From assembly GCA_021732995.1 (NCBI GenBank), contig JAKFWA010000018.1, positions 1 through 57,136 of the forward strand: a stretch of DNA of 57,136 nt. The letters are read 5' to 3'. The translations under genes and the position numbers were made by a program. Below the pieces are notes generated by a model that saw only the letters and a program-made list of their open reading frames with translations, searched no databases and had not been told where the DNA came from. Origin of the DNA: Planctomycetaceae bacterium. GTDB lineage: Bacteria > Planctomycetota > Planctomycetia > Planctomycetales > Planctomycetaceae. Below are positions 50,567 through 57,136 of the stretch, in pieces. Numbering within the stretch: the first letter of the stretch is position 1; each line of letters opens with the position of its first letter.

Positions 50567-51673
50567 ACTGCTCTCCTGACCCTCCGTTTTGGACGTCGGG
50601 CGACCTGTGGTAACGGCAACGCCTTTCGCTGCGGGGGTTGCCGGTCCCGCTTTCTTGCTTCTCAATTCGCTGACCACTTCGGCCAGCGTGCCAATGCGAT
50701 CCACCAGACCGGCCTGCATGGCGAACGATGCCAGCAGCAGCTTGCCTTCACCGAACTGGCTGCGGACGGTCTCCACGCTGACACCACGGCCAGCGGCCAC
50801 ATCAGCCACGAACTGATCGTTCAACGCCTTCAGCCGGCCGTTGACGTCCTGCTTGGCCTTGTCCGTCAACGCCTCGTTCGGGTTGGCCAGGTTCTTGTTC
50901 TCGCCGGCCCGGAAGACCGTGTAGGTGTAACCCGCCTTATCCGCCGCGCGGCTGCTTTCGCTGTGCACGTAGTAAGTGCCGATGGAACCGATCTCGGCCG
51001 AACGGCTCGCGACAATCTGGTTCGCCTGGCTGGCGATGTAGTACGCGGCGGACGCTCCATAACCTTCGACCACGGCAGTGATCGGCTTCTTCTCGCGGAT
51101 CTGCCGCATCACGTCAGCCACTTCGGCGTTGCCGTGTGCGTCACCACCCGGCGAATCGATCGCCAGCACGATGTGGTGCACATCCTTGTTCGCCGCTGCC
51201 GACTGCAGGTCAGTGATCAGTTGGCGGGTTGATGTGCCGCCGCTGACGCGCATCCAGAACGACATCGACGGAGCCAGCACGCCATAGACCGGCAGAATGG
51301 CAACGCCTTCGACGATCGTCATCGCCGGTTGTTCGTCGGCGTCTTCATCATCGAACACGCCTTGGGACAATGTGACTAATGGGACTTGTGGGACCGATGC
51401 AGTTTCATTGGTCCCATCTGTCCCATTGGTCCCCTGAGAACCCGCTGGCGAAGCGGGAACAATGCCCGCATCCCTGAAGTGACTCAGATACCGCGCCCGA
51501 GGTTCAGCAATCGCCGCTGCGATCTCCTCATCCGTGCGCAGCAGACCCTGATCGCGTTCGGACACCACGCTGACCAGTTCCTGCAACGTCGCTTCCAGCA
51601 TCTGCCAGGGCGTGTTGCAGACTCGCTGCAGGATGGCCGGATAGGACCGGCGAATGTTTTGCGTCTTCGGCAT
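49028..51673 (-). CDS. Fused S49 prohead protease and major capsid protein
   Basis: About 881 aa, twice the size of a lone protease or capsid. Residues about 115-345 are an S49 (SppA/lambda C-type) peptidase: 'VLAIDSPGGDAHG' at 169-181, candidate catalytic Ser208 in 'GYGASAAYYIAS', 'AEIGSIGTYYVHS', and candidate Lys260 in 'FRAGENKN'. Residues 370-500 look like a scaffold/delta region ('MNPLLKQAVIAAGLVAADASD' onward). Residues about 560-881 resemble a gpT-type HK97-fold major head protein ('VALVHASHSNIIGTGGH', 'LAAVRVKMSAQMDVGG', 'LKPKRLLVPTAELETAEQYL'). An in-frame nonamer palindrome encodes residues about 78-104. The protease would mature the capsid by autocleavage. The start overlaps the portal stop. 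Confidence 0.85.
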   Translation of the reverse strand: MPKTQNIRRSYPAILQRVCNTPWQMLEATLQELVSVVSERDQGLLRTDEEIAAAIAEPRARYLSHFRDAGIVPASPAGSQGTNGTDGTNETASVPQVPLVTLSQGVFDDEDADEQPAMTIVEGVAILPVYGVLAPSMSFWMRVSGGTSTRQLITDLQSAAANKDVHHIVLAIDSPGGDAHGNAEVADVMRQIREKKPITAVVEGYGASAAYYIASQANQIVASRSAEIGSIGTYYVHSESSRAADKAGYTYTVFRAGENKNLANPNEALTDKAKQDVNGRLKALNDQFVADVAAGRGVSVETVRSQFGEGKLLLASFAMQAGLVDRIGTLAEVVSELRSKKAGPATPAAKGVAVTTGRPTSKTEGQESSMNPLLKQAVIAAGLVAADASDDLCQAALKGYFRGKVPEDPKAAALQLLGQEERITLKADVLKTETNASDVAAERTRVSEIMAAGRLLKVSMEDIDAAVSDPNMTPAAARKQFEASQLDKTKPVTITTTESEHDKFYSAAVDGLILKLNAGLDGEQKPIKANATQEARAVASMHPIDIGRQLLSMSRGRDVFAMDSEDVAVEMVKGDGREFNCRLSQNSTTISPANFPNILSAVIAKTLDQTTVDADMSYDFYAKQVDSVQDFNPKMLLDTGFFGELDLIEDGDPETERKFAELASWIKVEEYGNKVVLTPRILINDQLGVFLESPAKFMLSWEETKNRLCLDQLLTGKCSDGVALVHASHSNIIGTGGHVSQTTLAAVRVKMSAQMDVGGKSKLRLKPKRLLVPTAELETAEQYLKSGVAVYPSADTSVNTFRGTLAYKDDPLLDDNSTLKWYAFCDKMKMAAVIYTFLRGQEDLKRRFWFNNENRSREFAVNGTVGAAAYQYQAVVQSPTY
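51362..51436. repeat. Nonamer palindrome, inverted and in frame inside protease-capsid gene
   Basis: TTGGGACAATGTGACTAATG, then GGGACTTGTGGGACCGATG; right CATTGGTCC, CATCTGTCC, CATTGGTCC, CCTGAGAACC. The CTCAGGGG end tag lies on the right here, so this copy is flipped relative to the intergenic copies. Translated on the minus strand as 'GTNGTDGTN' and 'VPQVPLVTL'. Confidence 0.85.
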
Positions 51674-53277
51674 CAGGCAGGTCTCCCGTTCTTCGGCGGA
51701 GCGTCTTTGGCTTCACGGCGTTCCTTGCGGGCCTGCATCTCCATCGCGTAGCCCTGCGACTGATTCAGGTCCAGCGGATGCCCCAGCACCTTCTCGGCAA
51801 ACTTCTCTTCGCGAGCTCGCTGCCGCAGAGTCTTCCGCCAGTGATAGCCCCGCTTGCCGCACTCTTCGGCCAGCGTCGACAGGCCGGACCGCATGCGCGA
51901 CATCGCCGCTTGAGTCTCCGCTTCCGGGTCCAGTTGCTCGCGGCCTGGCGGTTGAGCAAACAGGCACTCCAGCCGCAACTGGTGATCCAGATACTTCCGC
52001 GGCGTCATGCCCTTGATGAGCCCGTTCAGCACCGCTTGCCGTTGATGTTCCAGCCGCATGGGCTTCACGAAGTTCCCGCAGCAGAACTCCTGCAGCACGA
52101 CGATAAACGCCTGATCGTCCAGGTGAGCCCCCCGCGCCGACGTGTAACTGCTCTGGCTGTAGTCACTCGTCAGACGCAGGTAAGACAGACCCGTGCCCAT
52201 GCCCTGCAGCATCAGGATCAGCTTGATAAACGGGTTCGCGTCGCGGTTCGCGCGCGAGCTCTCGACGATCTTGACGTCGTCGTTCTTGCCCATGTCCGCG
52301 ATGATGCCGCGACCCAGCCGCATCCCGGCGTTACCGCTGTCCGATGTCCCGGCATCACCACCGGCTGCCGTGAAGCCCAGTCCAGAACCCTGACCGTTCT
52401 CGCGCTTGATCACCGCCGTGAACAGTGCGCCGATCGCGGCCGCCGTCAGTTCGTTCCCGACGTACCAGTCCAGATCCTTGGCCGACTGCAGGTTCGTGAA
52501 CCAGGTGATGCCGCGGTTCTCGCTGATGCGGTTCGGGATGAAGGTGTGAATCACGCGGTCGGCTGGAATCCGAGTGCTCTTGCCCCACGCCGACGTTCCG
52601 GCCAGATCGTCATAGGGGTGCGCGTCATAGATCCAGTACGCGACCGGCCGGCCGTTCGTGTCGTACTCGATACCCCGCCGGCACAGGTTCCGATCCTTGC
52701 TGGCAGGCCATTCCTGTGACCCGTCGAGTTGCTCGGTTTCCAGCAGTTGATAAGCCAGCCGGACGGTGCGGCCGGGAGTCTTGTCAAAGCACTTCAACCA
52801 GATCGCTTCGCCGCCTTCCATCATTTCGTTGAAGGCCGACCACTGCATTTCGGGCAGAGTCTGTTTGCCCCGGATGTCACATTCTTTCCGTTCCGACCAG
52901 CGTTCAAACGCGAAGTCACTCGGATCGTTGAACAGATCGTCGTCGTAGTCGTCCCAGGAGCCATCCTGCAGAGCATCCGCAAAGGCTTGAATGCCCGGCC
53001 CGATGACCAGCTTGGCGAGTCCTCGCTTCGACGCCTTCATGCTGGGGTCATCGCGGCACAGTTCGCGGATGCGCGCCAGAATCAGGTCGTACGAATCTGA
53101 GATCGCCGCATCACCCGACCGATGCGGCGGCAGCCAGTCCTGCCACAAACGGGTAATCCGGGCACCGCGATAGCTTTCCTGCTGGTCCGGAGTCCACACG
53201 CCACCACCGGGGGATGAGTTCACCGTGAAGGCATTCAGCAGGTCATACGAATACGGCAGCGGAGAGGATTGATCCAA
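51673..53277 (-). CDS. Phage portal protein (lambda family)
   Basis: About 534 aa, normal length for lambda gpB-type portals, the 12-subunit ring through which DNA enters and leaves the capsid. Family features: 'RGARITRLWQDWLPPHRSGDAAISDSYDLILARIRELCRDDPSMKASKRGLAKLVIGPGI' at the N-terminus, 'VRLAYQLLETEQLDG', 'GIEYDTNGRPVAYWIYDAHP', 'IPADRVIHTFIPNRISENRGITWF', 'ANPFIKLILMLQGMGTGLSYLRLTSDYSQSSYTSARGA'. It lies between the gpW-like gene and the protease-capsid fusion with a 1-bp overlap to the latter. Confidence 0.9.
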   Translation of the reverse strand: MDQSSPLPYSYDLLNAFTVNSSPGGGVWTPDQQESYRGARITRLWQDWLPPHRSGDAAISDSYDLILARIRELCRDDPSMKASKRGLAKLVIGPGIQAFADALQDGSWDDYDDDLFNDPSDFAFERWSERKECDIRGKQTLPEMQWSAFNEMMEGGEAIWLKCFDKTPGRTVRLAYQLLETEQLDGSQEWPASKDRNLCRRGIEYDTNGRPVAYWIYDAHPYDDLAGTSAWGKSTRIPADRVIHTFIPNRISENRGITWFTNLQSAKDLDWYVGNELTAAAIGALFTAVIKRENGQGSGLGFTAAGGDAGTSDSGNAGMRLGRGIIADMGKNDDVKIVESSRANRDANPFIKLILMLQGMGTGLSYLRLTSDYSQSSYTSARGAHLDDQAFIVVLQEFCCGNFVKPMRLEHQRQAVLNGLIKGMTPRKYLDHQLRLECLFAQPPGREQLDPEAETQAAMSRMRSGLSTLAEECGKRGYHWRKTLRQRAREEKFAEKVLGHPLDLNQSQGYAMEMQARKERREAKDAPPKNGRPA

Positions 53278-53279
53278 GG

Positions 53280-53498
53280 TCAGATCCTCTCATCGAACTG
53301 GGCGAGCGAGAACGCGGTCCCGCCCGTGGTGGCTCCGACTGCCCGCTGCAACTGTTCGCGCCGCTTGTAGAGTGCTTCCAGTGGGGCGAACTTGAAGTTG
53401 TCCGCGCCAGCACCATAGCCATCGTACCCGTCACCGCCTTCACGGCGCGCAATCAGGGCGTCGAGGTCATCGAGTTGTTGCTGCAGCGTCCGGGCCAT
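53280..53498 (-). CDS. Head completion gpW-like protein
   Basis: About 72 aa, matching the very small gpW family in size, in the helical layout ('LQQQLDDLDALIARREGG', 'LEALYKRREQLQRAVGA') and in position directly before the portal gene, 2 bp from it. gpW joins the portal to the tail and prevents DNA loss. The middle 'GGDGYDGYGAGADNF' is unusual. Confidence 0.68.
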   Translation of the reverse strand: MARTLQQQLDDLDALIARREGGDGYDGYGAGADNFKFAPLEALYKRREQLQRAVGATTGGTAFSLAQFDERI

Positions 53499-53615
53499 GC
53501 GCGGGAGTCTCCGTTAAGGACTCCCGCACAATTACCAAGCCACCCTTGCCGCGCTGAGGAACTTTCCGCCCCACTTTCCAGCCGCTGGAATGGAGTAGGG
53601 GTTGTGGGATAGGGA

Positions 53616-53900
53616 TTAGTGGTTAGCTGTTGGTGGTTCGTCGGGCTTGGCCGTTAGCACACAGTCATATCCCAGACGTTGGGCGATGGCTTTCAGAACG
53701 GCTTCGTACCGTGTGTCCCCATAATGGATTTCAGCATCCTCGCAATCGGCACTTCCGATGCGCGCGGCATACCGTTTACCCTCATCGTCACGCCACTGCT
53801 CGCCACCGAAGATCAACGGACAACCAGTGAGGTTCTCTTTGTCGCCGACACTGAAATAGAACCGCCGCTGACGTTCTTCATCCGTTGATGAATCTGGCAT
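53616..53900 (-). CDS. Small acidic hypothetical protein
   Basis: About 94 aa. 'FYFSVGDKENLTGCPLIFGGEQWRDDEGKRYAARIGSADCEDAEIHYGDTRYEAVLKAIAQRLGYDC' looks like a compact alpha/beta domain. No family recognised. It is the first of several small genes upstream of the head genes that may be early or regulatory. Confidence 0.55.
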   Translation of the reverse strand: MPDSSTDEERQRRFYFSVGDKENLTGCPLIFGGEQWRDDEGKRYAARIGSADCEDAEIHYGDTRYEAVLKAIAQRLGYDCVLTAKPDEPPTANH

Positions 53901-53965
53901 CGCTATGACCCTTCTCGTGCCGAATTAAGGTTTAGAGGCATTCACCCCAGCGTATCTGTTGTCGG

Positions 53966-53985
53966 ACGGACAATCCTGTCCGTCT
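53966..53985. repeat. Short palindrome, GGACAATCCTGTCC family, copy C
   Basis: GACGGACAATCCTGTCCGTC, identical to copies A and D. It stands in a 200-bp gap beside a larger inverted repeat. Confidence 0.65.
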
Positions 53986-53989
53986 CTGC

Positions 53990-54099
53990 CTCACGCGAAG
54001 GCGCGGAGCCGCGAAGAAAACAACCGGAAAGACTTTATCGCCATGCCGCAAACACTAGCGTTCATTTGACCCCTTCGCGGCTCCACGCCTTCGCGTGAC
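53990..54099. repeat. Inverted repeat in gap before Cys-rich gene
   Basis: Arms CACGCGAAGGCGCGGAGCCG (from about 53992) and CGGCTCCACGCCTTCGCGTG (ending about 54099) are reverse complements with one mismatch, separated by roughly 65 bases. The right arm ends at the stop of the 98-aa gene. Confidence 0.7.
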
Positions 54100-54396
54100 C
54101 TACTCGTAAACCGTCTCCAGCCACGCGCGGAAACAGAACCACGTGAAGCAATGAGCCCAGCGATACCACCGAGGCCGCCAGGACCAGACGGTCAGATCAA
54201 TCGCCGCCTTGATGCTGCAGCCGACAATCCTCCGCCCGTTATACCGCCCCCGCGGCCAGCGAGGATACAACGCCTGCGATTTGCAGATCTGGCAGCAATA
54301 GAGTTTTCCGGTCGAATCCTCGTAGGCCACCCCCTCAAACACCCTGCCACAGTGCTGGCAAGGCGGTCTGGTTGCGATGTCTTTATTAATGTTCAT
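54100..54396 (-). CDS. Small Cys- and Trp-rich protein with zinc-ribbon
   Basis: About 98 aa. CQHC (13-16) and CCQIC (34-38) form a zinc-ribbon; the C-terminal half is very rich in Trp and Arg ('VWSWRPRWYRWAHCFTWFCFRAWLE'). Function unknown. It lies downstream of the methyltransferase. Confidence 0.55.
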   Translation of the reverse strand: MNINKDIATRPPCQHCGRVFEGVAYEDSTGKLYCCQICKSQALYPRWPRGRYNGRRIVGCSIKAAIDLTVWSWRPRWYRWAHCFTWFCFRAWLETVYE

Positions 54397-54420
54397 CCGA
54401 TCACTTTCAAGTCGTCGGCG

Positions 54421-55863
54421 CTACTCAAACAACGCCCGTTGCCGCTTGTGCTTCTTGGGGCGTTTCTGGCCCTTGTGTCCCTTTGGTTTCGGCAGTGGCA
54501 GTGCGATGCGGCGGTTGATGATTTCGAGGTACTCGGGATTCAGCTCGATGCCGATGTACGAGCGGCCCAGGTGGTGGGCGACTCGCAGAGTTGTCCCGCT
54601 GCCGGCGTAGGGATCCAGCACCACGGCCGGAACCGGTTCATGCGCGGGACAACGGCACGTCGGGCGATAGCCGATGACACGAGTCACCGCCACATGCCGC
54701 TGTGGATCTCGATTGCCCACCACCATGCCGGAATGTTCGTTGTACGGTGAATCGCCATGCTGCGACTGTCGCCCGACCTTGGAATCGTTGCCGGGCCGGG
54801 TGGGGACTCGTTCGCTCTCGACGATCGGAGCCCACTGGTTGCCGCAGTGCGGGCAGCAACCGGCCGCTGACGTGGAGGCCTCAATACACCGCCGCGGCAG
54901 AGACGTCGGGAACGCGGCGAAGTGCTTTTCCTTCAGCGGTTCGGTCGACAGCATCCAGATCGTCCGCGGGTTGCGACGTTCGACCGCTCCGAGTTCCAGC
55001 AGCCCTGAAGCCTTTCGGAAGCGACGATCACCAGCCTGATACGCTGTGGTGTTCTTGTTGGTCTTGTTGCCTGGTGTTCCACCGACGGCTGGTTCGCTCG
55101 CCGCGCGGCAGTCGCAGAAGTACTCATCCGACTTGACGAACTGGAAGACGTATTCGTGACCGGTGGTCGGACGCCACTTGCCACGGCTCAAGACATAGCC
55201 GCCGTTCTCCCGGCACTTGTCGCAGCCGGGACACAGCTTCCATTTCGCGTTGTTCTGAATTGTGATGTCGGCTTGCTTGTTGCCAATCAGCCCTCGCTTA
55301 CTGACAGGACAACCTGAGACCTTCACGCGGCACCGTCGCCAGCGCCAACCGGCGACCGATTCAGGCATCGGCGAAGCCTTGCCCCAGATCACAGTGGACC
55401 GCAGCACCCAGCCATCCGCCTGCATGGCGATCGCGAACCGGTGAGGCATCAGCAGTTGACTGCCTTGAGGAACTCCACACACCAGCGCCGAGTTCCATGT
55501 TCCCTTCCCGGTGCTGGCCGTCGGAAAGAAGTCCTCTGATCGTTCTCCCTGCGCGCCGCCGCCGCTCTTGCCAGTGCCGGAATAACTATCCCCGAGATTG
55601 ACCCACAGCACGCCATCGGGTCGCAGCACGCGTTTGACTCGCCGGAACACGTCCACCTGGTTGTGGAGATATTCTTCCGGAGTCGCTTCCAGCCCGAGCT
55701 GCCCGGCGACTCCATAATCCCGCAAAGCCCAATACGGCGGCGACGTCACCACGCAATGCACGCACTCCGCCGGCAACGTATCCAGTTGCTCGCGCACATC
55801 CCCCAGCAACACGCGGTTTACGTGCAGTGGTGGGCGTTGATTGTGATCAATCGTGGCGGGCAT
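54421..55863 (-). CDS. DNA methyltransferase (beta-class, SPPY motif)
   Basis: About 480 aa. Catalytic motif IV TSPPYW is at 40-45 and the S-adenosylmethionine-binding motif I 'VVLDPYAGSGTT' at 414-425, followed by 'IGIELNPEYLEI', giving the IV-to-I order of beta-class amino methyltransferases; SPPY often marks N4-cytosine enzymes. The long middle (about 200-400) contains cysteine pairs (CPGCDKC, CCPHCGNQW) and is probably the target recognition part with zinc ribbons. A Lys/Arg-rich tail ends the protein. No restriction endonuclease is adjacent, so it is likely a solitary phage methyltransferase that protects DNA from host restriction. Confidence 0.88.
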   Translation of the reverse strand: MPATIDHNQRPPLHVNRVLLGDVREQLDTLPAECVHCVVTSPPYWALRDYGVAGQLGLEATPEEYLHNQVDVFRRVKRVLRPDGVLWVNLGDSYSGTGKSGGGAQGERSEDFFPTASTGKGTWNSALVCGVPQGSQLLMPHRFAIAMQADGWVLRSTVIWGKASPMPESVAGWRWRRCRVKVSGCPVSKRGLIGNKQADITIQNNAKWKLCPGCDKCRENGGYVLSRGKWRPTTGHEYVFQFVKSDEYFCDCRAASEPAVGGTPGNKTNKNTTAYQAGDRRFRKASGLLELGAVERRNPRTIWMLSTEPLKEKHFAAFPTSLPRRCIEASTSAAGCCPHCGNQWAPIVESERVPTRPGNDSKVGRQSQHGDSPYNEHSGMVVGNRDPQRHVAVTRVIGYRPTCRCPAHEPVPAVVLDPYAGSGTTLRVAHHLGRSYIGIELNPEYLEIINRRIALPLPKPKGHKGQKRPKKHKRQRALFE

Positions 55864-55924
55864 GCTGAGTTAAACTTCCGGAGTTAGAAACGCATAGAAC
55901 ACAGAGGTGGCGGCGATCGCTGGT

Positions 55925-56200
55925 CTACGCCGAGCCGGTCACGATGAACTTCACACCGACCAGATCCATGACCTCTTTGAGGTTGTCGGCCAGTGGCTTG
56001 TGTTTAGCGGCGTCATGAATGAACTGGTTGTGCTTGTCGTTCCGTCGCTTGGCTTCGTTCGTGATCAACGTCAGCAGCATTGACTGTTCCAGGCAGAACT
56101 TGGCGGCATTCCACCGCATCATGGTCAACCACTGATCTGTTGGCAGGGCGTCCATCGTTTCGATCAGCTTGCTTTTGTCAGCTTCACTCGGCGGCATCAT
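55925..56200 (-). CDS. Small helical hypothetical protein
   Basis: About 91 aa from the ATG at 56200 (AGGAGATC upstream). Mostly helical: 'SEADKSKLIETMDALPTDQWLTMMRWNAAKFCLEQSMLLTLITNEAKRRNDKHNQFIHDAAKH'. No family recognised. It lies between two other short minus-strand genes in the upstream part of the phage operon. Confidence 0.6.
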   Translation of the reverse strand: MMPPSEADKSKLIETMDALPTDQWLTMMRWNAAKFCLEQSMLLTLITNEAKRRNDKHNQFIHDAAKHKPLADNLKEVMDLVGVKFIVTGSA

Positions 56201-56237
56201 GTTGATCTCCTTTTCCTCTGTGTTTCTTCGTTGTAGG

Positions 56238-56257
56238 ACGGACAATCCTGTCCGTCT
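56238..56257. repeat. Short palindrome, GGACAATCCTGTCC family, copy D
   Basis: GACGGACAATCCTGTCCGTC preceded by TTGTAG and followed by TCTGG, the same flanks as copy A. Five bases from the stop of the gene ending at 56262. Confidence 0.65.
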
Positions 56258-56261
56258 CTGG

Positions 56262-56534
56262 TCATTCAGTGAGCAGCCGCAGTTGCACGTCGTGGGGATT
56301 CCTCAATGCTTCAGCGAGCGTCTGCGGCCATTCGATGTGTTCGAACAGAATCACCCGGTGTTCGATGGTGACTGGCGCGCCGTCGAAGAGCTTGACCAGT
56401 TCAGGCACCTCGAACACATCGTCATCAGGAAACGCATACCGCTCTCCGTTGCGATACAGAGCTTCGACGTGGTCGCAATCCCTCACGATCACCACCTCAA
56501 CAGGCGGGCGAAGTGTCCAGCGCGGCCGTTTCAC
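56262..56534 (-). CDS. Small hypothetical phage-region protein
   Basis: About 90 aa from a GTG with a good ribosome site (AAGGAGAT). 'PPVEVVIVRDCDHVEALYRNGERYAFPDDDVFEVPELVKLFDGAPVTIEHRVILFEHIEWPQTLAEAL' suggests a small alpha/beta fold. Function unknown. Confidence 0.6.
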   Translation of the reverse strand: MKRPRWTLRPPVEVVIVRDCDHVEALYRNGERYAFPDDDVFEVPELVKLFDGAPVTIEHRVILFEHIEWPQTLAEALRNPHDVQLRLLTE

Positions 56535-56576
56535 AGCGATCTCCTTCGTGCCCCTCGCGGGCTTCTGTGCTAATCC

Positions 56577-57125
56577 CTAGTCCCTGCGACTCTCGAACAC
56601 GGCTTCGCCTGGTTGGACTCCGCGCACGGGGCGACCGTGACGAGGCCCGCAGACTTCACACGTCGGTTCATGGTGGCCGCGTTGCTCGCACAACCAGCAG
56701 CCGGTCGGCTGCGGTGATGTGTTGCTGTCCGGCTGGGTTGCGCCCAGCACGCCGGTGGCCCACTTGTGAGCCTTCGTCGAACAGCATTCGGCGTTCAGGC
56801 CTTCCCGCATGATGCGGTTCGCCAGAAGTCCAACCGGTGACGTCTTCGCCAGACAAACGGCATCAAAGGCCATTGCCAGGAACGTGGCCCAGGGATCTGA
56901 GCCTGGAGCGAACGGTGCCGTGATGGCTTCGCTCAGTTCCTCGAACGCTCGCCTGAGCGTTCCTGCATCGCGTCGTTGGACCGCCAACTTCAACACGCCA
57001 TCCTCTTCGAACCACTGCTTGAAGATTCTTCCCGATCGACCGCCGCCGCCCGCTGCCTTCGGCGGCGTTCGACTTTGGTTCCTCGGACGTTCTTTTCCTT
57101 TCAAGGGGTGAAGTGAGTTCACCAC
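56577..57125 (-). CDS. Hypothetical protein with C-terminal Cys-rich motif
   Basis: About 182 aa from the GTG at 57125, preceded by AGGGGGG; the true start might lie beyond the window. A basic, Gly-rich N-terminus is followed by a helical region ('LKLAVQRRDAGTLRRAFEELSEAITAPFAPG', 'ANRIMREGLNAECCSTKAHKWATGVLG') and four cysteines in CWLC/CEVC pairs ('GCWLCEQRGHHEPTCEVCGPRHGRP') like a zinc ribbon or HNH-adjacent finger, but no HNH core is seen. Function unknown; first gene visible at the right edge. Confidence 0.55.
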   Translation of the reverse strand: MVNSLHPLKGKERPRNQSRTPPKAAGGGGRSGRIFKQWFEEDGVLKLAVQRRDAGTLRRAFEELSEAITAPFAPGSDPWATFLAMAFDAVCLAKTSPVGLLANRIMREGLNAECCSTKAHKWATGVLGATQPDSNTSPQPTGCWLCEQRGHHEPTCEVCGPRHGRPVRGVQPGEAVFESRRD

Positions 57126-57136
57126 CCCCCTGAACT

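Noticed and set aside
49847-51232. 461-aa plus-strand open frame
   Set aside because: Antisense to the protease-capsid gene, whose minus frame carries clear peptidase and capsid motifs; typical GC-rich shadow frame.
22913-51436. CRISPR array interpretation of the regular repeats
   Set aside because: Units are 9 bp, palindromic and scattered between genes; there are no long direct repeats with unique spacers and no cas genes.

Overview
The window looks like a chromosomal segment of a planctomycete that carries a large, tailed-phage-like element. The bacterial assignment rests on family content rather than on any marker gene: a secreted DUF1549/DUF1553 (PSCyt-type) protein followed by a DUF1501 protein, tandem VIT/von Willebrand A proteins with glycine-rich linkers, an ECF-type sigma factor, a neutral-ceramidase-like protein and a squalene-cyclase-like repeat protein. 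This combination is characteristic of Planctomycetes. The DNA is GC-rich throughout.

Region 1 (1-19.9 kb) is host chromosome. It holds two tandem VIT/VWA paralogues on the minus strand, RNase PH (rph), a small sigma factor, a secreted prenyltransferase-like protein, an orphan phage head-tail connector gene (12742-13065, minus), a secreted ceramidase-like protein, the DUF1549/DUF1501 pair, an odd tRNA-Arg(TCT)-like gene with a shrunken D-arm, and a small lipoprotein. Several long inverted repeats sit in the gaps.

Region 2 (20.2-27.2 kb, plus strand) begins the phage element: terminase small and large (GpA-type) subunits, a zinc-ribbon protein, a RusA-like resolvase, a tail or baseplate-like protein, and two smaller proteins that share a beta domain with it.

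Region 3 (27.4-57.1 kb, minus strand, converging on region 2) is a lambda-like morphogenesis operon read right to left. The order is small upstream genes, DNA methyltransferase, gpW-like head protein, portal, fused S49 protease and capsid, connector and tail genes, tail tube, tail-chaperone pair with a -1 frameshift site, and tape measure. Distal to these come membrane proteins, a lipoprotein, a papain-like protein, a thioredoxin-fold protein, a LamG fibre-like protein and a small surface-sugar cassette (pyruvyltransferase-like, nucleotidyltransferase-like, glycosyltransferase-like). No integrase, repressor, replication gene or clear endolysin is visible. The element probably continues past the right edge.

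The most striking feature is a family of palindromic repeats built from 9-bp units (left arm GGGACnnAT-like, right arm CATnnGTCC-like). It occurs about 16 times as whole palindromes and 4 times as half or degenerate copies, only inside the phage element (22.9-51.4 kb). Most copies sit exactly at gene boundaries. Several are in frame inside coding sequences, where they encode tripeptide repeats such as Gly-Thr-Asn/Asp. Two other short palindrome families (GGACAATCCTGTCC type and GGTGGGACC type) also occur in the element.
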